From Pseudomonas sp. G.S.17 (lineage in GTDB: Bacteria > Pseudomonadota > Gammaproteobacteria > Pseudomonadales > Pseudomonadaceae): a stretch of 64,000 bases of DNA. Below, piece by piece: positions 9,049 through 17,372 of the stretch (position 1 is the stretch's first letter; every line of letters begins with the position of its first letter). The notes under the pieces were generated by a model. It searched no databases, was not told the origin of the DNA, and saw nothing but the letters and a program-made list of their open reading frames with translations. The stretch covers positions 5,763,501 to 5,827,500 of the forward strand of contig NZ_CP151076.1 of the NCBI RefSeq assembly GCF_038096165.1, in the 5' to 3' direction. The position numbers and the translations under genes are program-made.

Positions 9049-9114
9049 GTGGAGCTCCCATCAAAACCGGGTGGATCCTGAATTCAATAGCCTCAACGAA
9101 ATCGAGGTGCCTCA

Positions 9115-9166
9115 TTCGCGAGCAAGCTCGCTCCCACAATCCCGTGGGAGCGAGCTTGCTCGCGAA
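9115..9166. repeat. Back-to-back REP palindrome between dgcA and dgcB
   Basis: Two REP units of the GTGGGAGCGAGCTTGCTCGC family face each other across only 6 bp (AATCCC). The 23-bp arms are exactly complementary, making one long perfect cruciform. The order of the units is the reverse of the other doublets in this family, which carry about 40 bp between units. Confidence 0.95.
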
Positions 9167-9214
9167 GGCGTCAAACCAGACCCCGCGATAAGTCCGACGG
9201 CGCGGAGGCCGGAC

Positions 9215-11275
9215 TCAGAAATCCTTGCAGAGACGCAAGCCGTCATAGATCGCGGCATGGGTATTACGCTGTGCCACGCAATCACCGATGCGAAACAGCA
9301 AATACCCATCACCCGGCTCGCTCAAGCATGGTTGCGGCTGGATGGCGAACAAGGCTTCGATGTCGATCTGGCCTTTGTTGCGCGAGGCTTCCTTGAGGGC
9401 ATAGTAGATTTCTTCATCAGGTCGCACGCCGTTTTCGACGACCACCTGATCCACCACCCGCTCCTCTTTGGCACCGGTGTATTCGTTCTCCAGCACCGCC
9501 ACCAGCTTGTCGCCTTCGCGGTAGACCTTTTCCAGCATCATGTCGCCGGTCATGATCACTTCCTTGGGGTACATGCTGCGGTAGTACGTCGGGAACGACG
9601 TGCCGCCGACGGCAACGCCCGGCTTGATGTCGTCGGTGACGATCTCGACCTGGCAACCCTTGTCCGCCAGGAAGTCGGCAGTGGACATCCCGGTGAACTC
9701 GCAAATGGTGTCGTAGACCAGCACGTTCTTGCCCGGCGCTACCTTGCCGTCGAGGATGTCCCAGCTGCTGACCACCAGGCCTTCGGCCGCGCCCCAGTGT
9801 TCGTTCTGCTCCAGAAAAGGATGACCGCCCACCGCCAGCACCACGATATCCGGGCGCAGATCGAGGATGGTCGCCGCGTCGGCGGCCGTGCCCAGACGCA
9901 AATCGACTTTCAGGCGTGCCAGTTCCAACTGGAACCAGCGGGTGATGCCAGCGATCTGGTCACGCTGCGGCGCTTTCGAGGCCGTGGTGATTTGCCCGCC
10001 GATGAATTCCTTCTTCTCGAACAGCGTCACGTCATGGCCGCGCTCGGCCGAAACCCGCGCCGCTTCCATGCCCGCAGGGCCAGCACCGACCACCACGACC
10101 TTACGTTTGACGCCGGTGGATTTCTCGATGATGTGCGGCACGCCCATATACTCACGGGACGTTGCAGCGTTCTGGATGCACAGCACGTCCAGGCCTTGAT
10201 ACTGCCGGTCGATGCAGTAGTTGGCGCCGACGCATTGTTTGATCTGGTCGATCTGGCCCATCTTGATCTTGGCGATCAGGTGCGGGTCGGCGATGTGCGC
10301 GCGGGTCATGCCGACCATGTCGACGTAGCCGCCTTCGAGAATCCGCGTCGCCTGATTCGGGTCCTTGATGTTCTGCGCGTGCAGCACCGGGGACTTGACC
10401 ACTTCTTTAATGCCCGCAGCCAGATGCAGGAACGGCTCCGGTGGATAACTCATGTTCGGGATGACGTTGGCCAGGGTGTTGTGGGTGTCGCAACCCGAAC
10501 CCACGACGCCAATGAAGTCGATCATGCCGGTATCGTCGTAGTACTTGGCGATTTCCTTCATGTCTTCGTGGCTCAAGCCATCGGGATGGAACTCATCGCC
10601 GCACAGACGCAGGCCGACGCAGAAATCGGGGCCGACTTCCTTGCGCACAGCCTTGATCACTTCCATACCAAAACGCATGCGGTTCTCGAAGCTGCCGCCC
10701 CATTCGTCGGTACGCTTGTTGACGCGCGGGCTCCAGAACTGGTCGATCATGTGCTGGTGCACGGCGGACAACTCAACACCATCCAGGCCACCGGCCTTGG
10801 CACGCCCAGCGGCGCTGGCATAGTTGCCGATCACGCGCCAGATTTCTTCCGGCTCGATGGTTTTGCAGGTCGCGCGGTGTACCGGCTCGCGGATGCCCGA
10901 CGGCGACAGCAAGGTCGGCCAGTGATCGCCATCCCAACGGGAACGACGCCCCATGTGGGTAATCTGGATCATGATCTTGGCGCCGTGCTTGTGCATGGCG
11001 TCAGCGAGATTCTGGAAGTGCGGGATGATGTTGTCGGTCGCCAGATTGACCGATTTCCACCAGCCTTGCGGGCTATCGATAGCGACGCTTGACGAGCCGC
11101 CGCAGATCGCCAGGCCGATGCCGCCCTTGGCTTTCTCTTCGTAGTACTTCACGTAGCGGTCAGTGGTCATGCCGCCGTCGGTCGCGTAGACCTCGGCGTG
11201 GGCCGTGCTCAATACGCGGTTGCGGATAGTCAATTTACCGATTTGAATCGGCTGGAACATCGCTTCGAAAGCCAT
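9215..11275 (-). CDS. dgcA: Dimethylglycine demethylase subunit DgcA
   Basis: Flavoprotein of 686 aa in the trimethylamine dehydrogenase/old yellow enzyme class, which removes a methyl group from dimethylglycine to give sarcosine. The N-terminal FMN TIM barrel (about 1-345) begins MFQPIQIGKLTIRNRVL and carries HMGRRSRWDG. A cluster-binding region follows (348-366), then a FAD/NAD-type Rossmann fold from about 393 (KVVVVGAGPAGMEAARV). In the cluster motif the usual CxxCxxC reads CVGANYC: Cys348, Ala351, Cys354, then Cys366, so one of four expected cysteines is Ala. dgcB follows after 166 bp. The DUF5943 gene is 15 bp upstream. Confidence 0.93.
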   Translation of the reverse strand: MAFEAMFQPIQIGKLTIRNRVLSTAHAEVYATDGGMTTDRYVKYYEEKAKGGIGLAICGGSSSVAIDSPQGWWKSVNLATDNIIPHFQNLADAMHKHGAKIMIQITHMGRRSRWDGDHWPTLLSPSGIREPVHRATCKTIEPEEIWRVIGNYASAAGRAKAGGLDGVELSAVHQHMIDQFWSPRVNKRTDEWGGSFENRMRFGMEVIKAVRKEVGPDFCVGLRLCGDEFHPDGLSHEDMKEIAKYYDDTGMIDFIGVVGSGCDTHNTLANVIPNMSYPPEPFLHLAAGIKEVVKSPVLHAQNIKDPNQATRILEGGYVDMVGMTRAHIADPHLIAKIKMGQIDQIKQCVGANYCIDRQYQGLDVLCIQNAATSREYMGVPHIIEKSTGVKRKVVVVGAGPAGMEAARVSAERGHDVTLFEKKEFIGGQITTASKAPQRDQIAGITRWFQLELARLKVDLRLGTAADAATILDLRPDIVVLAVGGHPFLEQNEHWGAAEGLVVSSWDILDGKVAPGKNVLVYDTICEFTGMSTADFLADKGCQVEIVTDDIKPGVAVGGTSFPTYYRSMYPKEVIMTGDMMLEKVYREGDKLVAVLENEYTGAKEERVVDQVVVENGVRPDEEIYYALKEASRNKGQIDIEALFAIQPQPCLSEPGDGYLLFRIGDCVAQRNTHAAIYDGLRLCKDF

Positions 11276-11290
11276 TTTGCGTACCTCGAC

Positions 11291-11881
11291 TTACAACGGC
11301 TTGACGATAAACAGGCCGTCGTCGTGACCCTCTTCGGAACCGCCGTAAACCTGCTCGGCCACGGTGCGGATCGAACTGCCCTTGGCGGCGAGAATCTGGT
11401 CCATGGCACCGGCGAACCAGCCGGTGAACATGTAATCGACCTTGCGACCGACCTTGCCGTAGACGTACACGAAGCACGAGTGCTCCAGCTTGATGCTGGC
11501 GGTGCCTTTTTCCAGGTCGATGTCCTGAATCTTGAACAGGCCCCAGCCGCGCTGCGACAGACGCTTCATGTAGTGCTCGAACACCGCAACGCCTTCCAGG
11601 CCGTGGCATTCGGCTTCTTTTTCACACCAGTGCCAGGCGGATTTGTAGCCGGCCTTGTAGAGAATTTCGGCGTAGGCATCAGCGCCCAGTACTTCTTCGA
11701 TGCCCATGTGGTTGTTGACGAAAAAGTGGCGCGGCACATACAGCATCGGCAATGCGTCGGAGGTCCAGACACCGGTTTCGCTGTCGACTTCGATAGGCAG
11801 TTGCGGGGCGATTTTAGCCATGGGGTCAAACTCCAGAAATTCGGGGGTCGCCCACTGCGAAAATGGCAGTGGGATATTCAA
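11291..11881 (-). CDS. DUF5943 protein of the dimethylglycine operon, V4R-like C-terminal domain
   Basis: Protein of 196 aa matching the position and character of PA5397. No established enzymatic function is known to me. The C-terminal half (GWGLFKIQDIDLEKGTASIK, CFVYVYG, YMFTGWFAGAMDQIL, VAEQVYGGSEEGHDDGLF) has the pattern of V4R (4-vinyl reductase-type) ligand-binding domains: a GWG start, a beta hairpin, an F/W-rich helix and a final strand. No signal peptide or membrane segment is seen. It lies 32 bp after the M19-like gene and 15 bp before dgcA, so it is probably co-transcribed. The V4R comparison is my inference from the sequence pattern. Confidence 0.82.
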   Translation of the reverse strand: MNIPLPFSQWATPEFLEFDPMAKIAPQLPIEVDSETGVWTSDALPMLYVPRHFFVNNHMGIEEVLGADAYAEILYKAGYKSAWHWCEKEAECHGLEGVAVFEHYMKRLSQRGWGLFKIQDIDLEKGTASIKLEHSCFVYVYGKVGRKVDYMFTGWFAGAMDQILAAKGSSIRTVAEQVYGGSEEGHDDGLFIVKPL

Positions 11882-11913
11882 TTCATTGAGGGTTGCGGTC
11901 TTGCGTCGGCGGC

Positions 11914-12891
11914 TTATTCGCCCCAGACGTCGGAAAGCACGTTCACCCAGTTTTCGCCCATGATCTTGCGCACTACGCGCTCGGGATGGCCGCGTTTGAG
12001 CAGGGTTTCGGTCAGGTTCGGGAACTCGCCCACGGTGCGGATGCCCAGCGGGTTGATGATCTTGCCGAAGCTGGTCAGGCGGCGCGCGTAACCTTTGTCG
12101 TGGGTCAGGTATTCGAAGAAGTCCTGGCCGTGACCCTGGGTGAAGTCGGTGCCGATGCCGATGGAGTCTTCGCCGACGATGTTCATCACGTATTCGATGG
12201 CTTCGGCGTAATCGTCGATGGTGGAGTCGATGCCTTTGGCGAGGAACGGCGCAAACATGGTCACGCCGACGAACCCGCCGTGATCGGCGATGAACTTCAG
12301 CTCTTCGTCAGACTTGTTGCGCGGGTGTTCTTTCAGGCCGGACGGCAGGCAGTGCGAATAGCAGACCGGTTTTTTCGATTCGAGGATGACTTCTTCGGAG
12401 GTCTTGGAACCCACGTGGGACAGGTCGCACATGACGCCGACGCGGTTCATTTCGGCGACGATTTCGCGACCGAAGCCGGACAGTCCGCCATCACGCTCGT
12501 AGCAACCGGTGCCGACCAGGTTCTGGGTGTTGTAGCACATCTGCACAATACCGACGCCCAGCTGCTTGAAGACCTCGACGTAGCCGATCTGGTCTTCATA
12601 CGCATGAGCATTCTGGAAACCGAAGAGGATGCCGGTCTTGCCCTGCTCCTTGGCCTTGCGGATGTCGGCGGTGGTGCGCACCGGCATGACCAGGTCGCTG
12701 TTTTCGCGCATCAGTTTCTGGCTGGTGCAGATGCTGTTGATGGTGGCCTGGAAACCTTCCCATACCGAGACTGTGCAGTTGGCCATGGTCAGGCCGCCCT
12801 TGCGCATGTCTTCAAACAGCTCACGGTTCCACTTGGCAATGATCAGCCCGTCAATAACGATGCTGTCGGCGTGCAGTTCGGCTGGGCTCAT
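11914..12891 (-). CDS. Peptidase M19 (membrane dipeptidase) family protein, metal site degenerate
   Basis: First gene of the dimethylglycine operon, 325 aa, like PA5396. The M19 fold is clear (VMCDLSHVGSKTSEEV, KKPVCYSH, EHPRNKSDEELKFIADHGGFVGV, IGIGTDF, ENWVNVL at the C-terminus). Several catalytic positions differ from active dipeptidases: the HxD near the N-terminus is DGLIIA (no His or Asp), the bridging Glu is Gln93 (GFQNA), and the substrate-binding His of the THN motif is Tyr120 (CYN). His159, His180, Arg191 and Asp249 are kept. It is therefore unlikely to be an ordinary dizinc dipeptidase. A link to betaine or dimethylglycine use is inferred from the operon. Confidence 0.9.
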   Translation of the reverse strand: MSPAELHADSIVIDGLIIAKWNRELFEDMRKGGLTMANCTVSVWEGFQATINSICTSQKLMRENSDLVMPVRTTADIRKAKEQGKTGILFGFQNAHAYEDQIGYVEVFKQLGVGIVQMCYNTQNLVGTGCYERDGGLSGFGREIVAEMNRVGVMCDLSHVGSKTSEEVILESKKPVCYSHCLPSGLKEHPRNKSDEELKFIADHGGFVGVTMFAPFLAKGIDSTIDDYAEAIEYVMNIVGEDSIGIGTDFTQGHGQDFFEYLTHDKGYARRLTSFGKIINPLGIRTVGEFPNLTETLLKRGHPERVVRKIMGENWVNVLSDVWGE

Positions 12892-12985
12892 CAGGCTGTC
12901 CCCTTATTAGGTGCTTGCGCGCCGAAACGTGTGTCGGCGCTATTGGGGCCAGCATATGCCGGAGGGTCAGGCGAGCCGGGTGCAA

Positions 12986-13036
12986 AAACGACAGGGGGTT
13001 TGCCGAAAGCGTCAAGAAACGACAAAGGGCGACAGG
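12986..13036. promoter_or_regulatory. Direct AAACGACA repeats upstream of the dimethylglycine operon
   Basis: AAACGACA occurs at 12986-12993 and 13017-13024, spaced 31 bp (three helical turns), and a further GACA sits at 13031. They lie 95-145 bp before the first gene of the dgc operon. Direct repeats in helical phase fit an AraC-type activator such as GbdR, the known regulator of this pathway in P. aeruginosa, but I cannot confirm a match to its consensus. Confidence 0.3.
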
Positions 13037-13121
13037 ACGCCGCTGCCGTCTGTGTCGCAAACCTGTTCTTTGCCTCGCGCATGGGCCAGAATTCAACGCA
13101 TCAATGGATCGGAGCGACTCA

Positions 13122-13532
13122 ATGAAAACGGTTTTCCTGACTTTGGCTCTTCTGGCGACCGGCATTACTGGCGCTCACGCTGCACAAAACCCCGACGCAA
13201 CACCTTGCGACGGCGTAGACGAGGACAAACAGACCCTCGAGTGCTCGAAATACAGCCGCGAAACCGCCGAGCAGCTGCTCAACGAGAATTTTCAGAACCT
13301 GTTGCAGCGGGTGCAGACCCAATTCGGTGCCAACAAGGCGCAATTCGACTATTTCACCGGCAAGCTCAAGACCGCCCAGCAAGCCTGGCAAAAACTGCGC
13401 GACGCTGACTGCGCCGTGGAAGTCTTCCCGGCCGCCGCTGGCAGCAAGGCGTTCACCATCGCCGAGAATGACTGCCTGGCGCGCATGAGCGATGAGCGGT
13501 CGGAATACCTGGAGTCGATTGCCCAGGAATGA
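13122..13532 (+). CDS. LprI/DUF1311-like periplasmic protein
   Basis: Small exported protein of 136 aa. A signal peptide (MKTVFLTLALLATGITGAHA) is followed by a cysteine-containing domain (CDGVDEDKQTLECSKYS; WQKLRDADCAVEV; ENDCLARMSDERSEYLESI). The WxxLRDADC and C-terminal CLxRMSDERSxYL patterns are those of the lysozyme inhibitor LprI/DUF1311 family. The start at 13122 has GGAG 8 nt upstream. It is divergent from the dimethylglycine operon. Inhibition of lysozyme is known only for some family members, so its role here is open. Confidence 0.85.
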   Translation: MKTVFLTLALLATGITGAHAAQNPDATPCDGVDEDKQTLECSKYSRETAEQLLNENFQNLLQRVQTQFGANKAQFDYFTGKLKTAQQAWQKLRDADCAVEVFPAAAGSKAFTIAENDCLARMSDERSEYLESIAQE

Positions 13533-13595
13533 CGTTTTTCGCTGGGCTATCGTGTCGGCCTTATAAATTTCGGACTTTGTAGTTAAGGCTTTCTC

Positions 13596-14012
13596 ATGAT
13601 TATTTGCGGCGTGGAAATCAAAGGCAGCGAGGCTATTTTCGCCCTCGCGACCCTGCAGCATGGCGGCATCGAACATTTGCCGCTGGCGATCAAGAAGATC
13701 GCCCTGGAAGACGACGACGAGTCAGCCAACGTCAAAGCCTTCGCGACGCAGATCGCCAGCTTTGTGCGTGAGAATGGCGTCAGCCATATCGTGATCAAGA
13801 AGCGCAGCAAGAAAGGCGAGTTCGCTGGCGGCCCGACCACCTTCAAGATCGAAACGATTTTTCAGCTGTTGTCCGATTGCGAGGTGACGCTGATGTCGCC
13901 GCAGACCATCAATGCGCAAAACAAGAAACACGATTTCGCCCTGCCCGCTTCGCTGAACAAATATCAGCATGAGGCTTACAAGGCGGCGTGTTCGGGGTTG
14001 ATGAAGCGGTAA
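13596..14012 (+). CDS. DUF3010 family protein
   Basis: Cytoplasmic protein of 138 aa, beginning MIICGVEIKGSEAIFAL and containing VSHIVIKKRSKKGEFAGG and LMSPQTINAQNKK. This is the pattern of DUF3010 proteins, whose function is not known to me. The fold suggested by the N-terminus (short strand, glycine, acidic and alternating strands) resembles RNase H-like domains, but this is only an impression. It follows the LprI-like gene after 63 bp and ends just before a REP-type repeat. Confidence 0.82.
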   Translation: MIICGVEIKGSEAIFALATLQHGGIEHLPLAIKKIALEDDDESANVKAFATQIASFVRENGVSHIVIKKRSKKGEFAGGPTTFKIETIFQLLSDCEVTLMSPQTINAQNKKHDFALPASLNKYQHEAYKAACSGLMKR

Positions 14013-14015
14013 TCG

Positions 14016-14100
14016 TAGGACCGGATTCATCCCGGAGCGGGATTTCAGCCGCGAAAAATGTAGTGGATGTGCTGGTCTGGTCGCGAATAAATTCGCTCCA
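14016..14100. repeat. Degenerate REP doublet
   Basis: GTAGGACCGGATTCATCCCGG at the left and GCGAATAAATTCGCTCC at the right resemble REP units of two different families, each with an internal hairpin, across about 85 bp. It lies between convergent genes. Confidence 0.65.
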
Positions 14101-14101
14101 A

Positions 14102-15049
14102 TTACGAGAGTTTGATTGCGCGCCGATCTTCCCTCGGGCACCGGGCGAATCGCGCCCGGTAACTGCGGGTGAAATACGACGGTGACTCGAAGCCGCAGGC
14201 GATGCTGACTTCCAGCACGCTCATATCGCTCTGACGCAGCAACTGCCGGGCTTTCTCCAGGCGCAGGCCGAGATAGAAATTGCTCGGCGTGTCGTTGAGG
14301 TGCAGCCGAAACAGGCGCTCCAGCTGGCGTCGGGTGACCTGTATGCCCTCGGCCAGTTGCAGCGTGCTTAAGGGCGGTTCGGTGTGTTGCTCCATTTCGC
14401 CGATCACCTGCACCAGTTTTTTACTGCTGATGCCATAACGCGTGGCGATCTGCATGCGTTGGTGGTCCTTGCGCGGGCGAATGCGCCCGAGCACGAATTG
14501 CTCCGACACTTTGATCGCCAGCTCCGGGCCGTGGGCCTGGCCGATCAGGTCGAGCATCATGTCGATGGACGCGGTGCCGCCCGCACAGGTGATGCGCCGC
14601 CGGTCGATCTCGAACAATTCCTGGGTAACCTGCAGTTTCGGCCACGATTCCTTGAAGGCATCGATGGCTTCCCAATGCATGGTCAGCCGATGGTTATCCA
14701 GCAGCCCGGCCTGGGCCAGCACAAAACTCCCCGAATCGATTGCACCCAGGGTCACGCCTTCGTTGTCCAGGCGGCGCAGCCAGTGTTCAAGTGCCGGCGT
14801 GCAGAACTTCAACGGCTCGAACCCGGCCACGACCCACACCGTCGCGCCTTTTTTCAGCGGCTCCAGCGCCGCATCGGCATTCACCGACATGCCATTGCTG
14901 GCGATCACCGCGCCGCCATCCACGCTCAACACATGCCAGCGGTACAGCTCGCCACCAAACCGATTGGCGACCCGCAACGGCTCCACCGCCGACACAAAAC
15001 CCATCACGGAAAAACCGGGCATGAGCAGAAAGTAGAAATCCTGGGGCAT
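14102..15049 (-). CDS. cdhR: Carnitine catabolism regulator CdhR (GATase1-like AraC family)
   Basis: Transcription activator of 315 aa. The N-terminal DJ-1/PfpI-like glutaminase fold (MPQDFYFLLMPGFSVMGFVS) is followed by a C-terminal AraC/XylS DNA-binding domain (LQLAEGIQVTRRQLERLFRL and SVLEVSIACGFESPSYFTRSY). It is divergent from cdhC-cdhA-cdhB, as the P. aeruginosa regulator of carnitine use is from its targets. The start at 15049 is preferred: the frame is open for 24 more codons upstream, but those codons lie in a REP element and read SRASSAP, which is translated REP sequence and not protein. Confidence 0.88.
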   Translation of the reverse strand: MPQDFYFLLMPGFSVMGFVSAVEPLRVANRFGGELYRWHVLSVDGGAVIASNGMSVNADAALEPLKKGATVWVVAGFEPLKFCTPALEHWLRRLDNEGVTLGAIDSGSFVLAQAGLLDNHRLTMHWEAIDAFKESWPKLQVTQELFEIDRRRITCAGGTASIDMMLDLIGQAHGPELAIKVSEQFVLGRIRPRKDHQRMQIATRYGISSKKLVQVIGEMEQHTEPPLSTLQLAEGIQVTRRQLERLFRLHLNDTPSNFYLGLRLEKARQLLRQSDMSVLEVSIACGFESPSYFTRSYRARFARCPREDRRAIKLS

Positions 15050-15080
15050 TAGCGGTTTCCGTTGAGTACCTGATTTTTTT

Positions 15081-15168
15081 GTGGGAGCCGAGCTTGCTCG
15101 CGATGGCGTCGGGTCATTCAATGCATAAGGCGCCTGACAAATCGGATCGCGAGCAAGCTCACTCCCAC
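15081..15168. repeat. REPIN (GTGGGAGCGAGCTTGCTCGC family) between cdhR and cdhC
   Basis: Inverted REP units GTGGGAGCCGAGCTTGCTCG and CGAGCAAGCTCACTCCCAC enclose about 45 bp. It sits in the shared control region of cdhR and cdhC, directly upstream of the cdhR start. Confidence 0.93.
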
Positions 15169-15330
15169 AGAGTCTGTGCGAGATGGAATACGCCGGTTAC
15201 CTGAAGACAGCAATAGCACAGGTCGCTGCTGTGCAAGAGCTGGTCGCCGCTGTGCGCTTTTGCGGGGCGTCGGCTGCGTAGTTTTGCACCATCAAAACAA
15301 ATCACGCCAAGCCTGCAAGGAACCTGATCA

Positions 15331-16218
15331 ATGAACCATGACGTCATCATCACCTGCGCACTCACCGGTGCTGGCGACACCACCGGAAGAAGCCATCTTG
15401 TCCCGGTTACGCCCAAACAGATCGCAGCGGCAGCGGTTGAAGCCGCCAAAGCCGGCGCGACGGTTGTCCACTGCCACGTTCGTGACCCGCAAACCGGCAA
15501 GTTCAGCCGCGACGTGGCGCTGTATCGCGAGGTGATGGAGCGTATTCGCGAGGCGGACATCGACATCATCGTCAACCTCACCGCTGGCATGGGCGGCGAT
15601 CTGGAAATCGGCCCCGGCGAGCGCCCGCTGGAGTTCGGCCCGAACACCGATCTGGTCGGCCCGCTGACCCGCCTGGCGCATGTCGAGGAGCTGCTGCCGG
15701 AAATCTGCACTCTGGATTGCGGCACGCTCAACTTCGGCGATGGCGACACCATTTATGTGTCGACGCCCGCCCAACTGCGCGCGGGCGCCAAGCGTATTCA
15801 GGAGCTGGGCGTGAAGGCCGAGCTGGAAATCTTCGACACCGGTCACCTGTGGTTCGCCAAACAGATGATCAAGGAAGGCCTGCTCGACAACCCGCTGTTC
15901 CAGCTGTGCCTGGGCATTCCGTGGGGCGCGCCGGCAGACACCACCACCATGAAAGCCATGGTCGACAATTTGCCCGCCGATGCGGTGTGGGCCGGTTTCG
16001 GCATCGGCCGCATGCAAATGCCCATGGCGGCGCAAGCGGTGCTGCTGGGCGGCAACGTGCGCGTCGGGCTGGAAGACAATATCTGGCTCGACCGTGGTGT
16101 GCTGGCCAGCAATGGCGCACTGGTGGAACGCGCCAGCGAAATCCTCAGCCGCCTCGGCGCCCGCGTCATGACTCCGGCGGAAGGCCGCGTGAAGATGGGT
16201 TTGACCAAGCGCGGTTGA
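15331..16218 (+). CDS. cdhC: Dehydrocarnitine cleavage enzyme CdhC (BKACE family)
   Basis: Zinc-dependent beta-keto acid cleavage enzyme, 295 aa. It condenses 3-dehydrocarnitine with acetyl-CoA to give acetoacetate and betainyl-CoA. The HxH metal motif is present ([12 protein letters not shown], His47 and His49), and the metal glutamate lies in [10 protein letters not shown] near the C-terminus. Other family marks are [13 protein letters not shown] INVNLTAG and [11 protein letters not shown]. It is divergent from cdhR and followed by cdhA after a 153-bp gap holding a REPIN. In P. aeruginosa a carnitine-binding protein gene (caiX) precedes cdhC; it is absent here. Confidence 0.93.
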   Translation: MNHDVIITCALTGAGDTTGRSHLVPVTPKQIAAAAVEAAKAGATVVHCHVRDPQTGKFSRDVALYREVMERIREADIDIIVNLTAGMGGDLEIGPGERPLEFGPNTDLVGPLTRLAHVEELLPEICTLDCGTLNFGDGDTIYVSTPAQLRAGAKRIQELGVKAELEIFDTGHLWFAKQMIKEGLLDNPLFQLCLGIPWGAPADTTTMKAMVDNLPADAVWAGFGIGRMQMPMAAQAVLLGGNVRVGLEDNIWLDRGVLASNGALVERASEILSRLGARVMTPAEGRVKMGLTKRG

Positions 16219-16246
16219 GCTCGATTCCAGTATGGAATACGTACGT

Positions 16247-16335
16247 GTGGGAGCGAGCTTGCTCGCGAATGAGGCGATCGAACAGCGCAGATCCACCGGC
16301 TGCAACGGCGCCTTCGCGAGCAAGCTCGCTCCCAC
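16247..16335. repeat. REPIN (GTGGGAGCGAGCTTGCTCGC family) between cdhC and cdhA
   Basis: Inverted full REP units at each end (GTGGGAGCGAGCTTGCTCGC and its complement) with about 43 bp between. It lies within what should be one operon, so it would be part of the transcript as two hairpins. Confidence 0.95.
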
Positions 16336-16371
16336 AATAGATAGTGCTGAACAGAATTCGCAGGAATACCC

Positions 16372-17337
16372 ATGACCTTCATCACCGACATCAAAACCTT
16401 CGCGGCCCTGGGCAGCGGCGTCATTGGCAGCGGCTGGGTGGCGCGCGCGCTGGCCCACGGCCTGGACGTTATCGCCTGGGATCCGGCGCCGGGCGCGGAA
16501 GCCGCCTTGCGCCAGCGTGTTGCCAATGCCTGGCCCGCGCTTGAACAGAAAGGCCTGGCGTCCGGCGCATCGCAGGATCGCCTGCGCTTTGTCGCGACCA
16601 TCGAGGAATGCGTGCGCGATGCCGATTTCATTCAGGAGAGCGCCCCGGAACGGCTTGATCTGAAACTCGAATTGCACGGCAAGATCAGCGCGGCGGCCAA
16701 GCCCAATGCGCTGATCGGCTCCAGCACCTCAGGCCTGTTGCCCAGCGAGTTCTACGAAGGCGCGACGCATCCGGAACGCTGCGTGGTCGGTCATCCGTTC
16801 AACCCGGTTTACCTGCTGCCGCTGGTGGAAGTGGTCGGCGGCCGCAATACCGCGCCGGAAGCGGTGCAGGCGGCGATCAAGGTGTATGAGTCGCTGGGCA
16901 TGCGTCCGCTGCATGTGCGCAAGGAAGTCCCCGGTTTCATTGCCGACCGCTTGCTGGAAGCGCTGTGGCGCGAGGCATTGCATCTGGTCAACGACGGCGT
17001 GGCAACCACCGGCGAGATCGACGATGCGATTCGCTTTGGCGCCGGTCTGCGCTGGTCGTTCATGGGCACGTTCCTGACCTACACATTGGCGGGCGGCGAC
17101 GCCGGAATGCGGCATTTCATGAACCAGTTCGGCCCGGCGCTGAAACTGCCGTGGACTTACTTGCCTGCGCCGGAACTCACCGACAAGCTGATCGACGATG
17201 TGGTCGATGGCACCAGCGATCAGCTGGGCAACCACAGCATCGCCGCCCTGGAACGGTATCGCGATGATTGCCTGCTGGCGGTGCTGGAAGCAGTGCGCGT
17301 GACCAAGGCCAAGCATGGCATAGCGTTCAACGACTAG
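16372..17337 (+). CDS. cdhA: L-carnitine dehydrogenase CdhA
   Basis: NAD-dependent 3-hydroxyacyl-CoA dehydrogenase-like enzyme, 321 aa, oxidising L-carnitine to 3-dehydrocarnitine. The Rossmann motif is [17 protein letters not shown] (residues about 10-26). The catalytic region has [14 protein letters not shown] and [18 protein letters not shown], and the C-terminal helical domain has [18 protein letters not shown]. The short 321-aa length without a thioesterase fusion is normal for Pseudomonas CdhA, where the thioesterase is separate (cdhB, next). REPINs flank it on both sides. Confidence 0.93.
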   Translation: MTFITDIKTFAALGSGVIGSGWVARALAHGLDVIAWDPAPGAEAALRQRVANAWPALEQKGLASGASQDRLRFVATIEECVRDADFIQESAPERLDLKLELHGKISAAAKPNALIGSSTSGLLPSEFYEGATHPERCVVGHPFNPVYLLPLVEVVGGRNTAPEAVQAAIKVYESLGMRPLHVRKEVPGFIADRLLEALWREALHLVNDGVATTGEIDDAIRFGAGLRWSFMGTFLTYTLAGGDAGMRHFMNQFGPALKLPWTYLPAPELTDKLIDDVVDGTSDQLGNHSIAALERYRDDCLLAVLEAVRVTKAKHGIAFND

Positions 17338-17372
17338 CGCCAAATCAGAACCAGCATCAAGACCAAGGCTTT

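Noticed and set aside
9112..9312. Short frames containing SRASSLP-type peptides here and at other places
   Set aside because: These peptides are translations of REP units (CGAGCAAGCTCGCTCCCAC) and not proteins.
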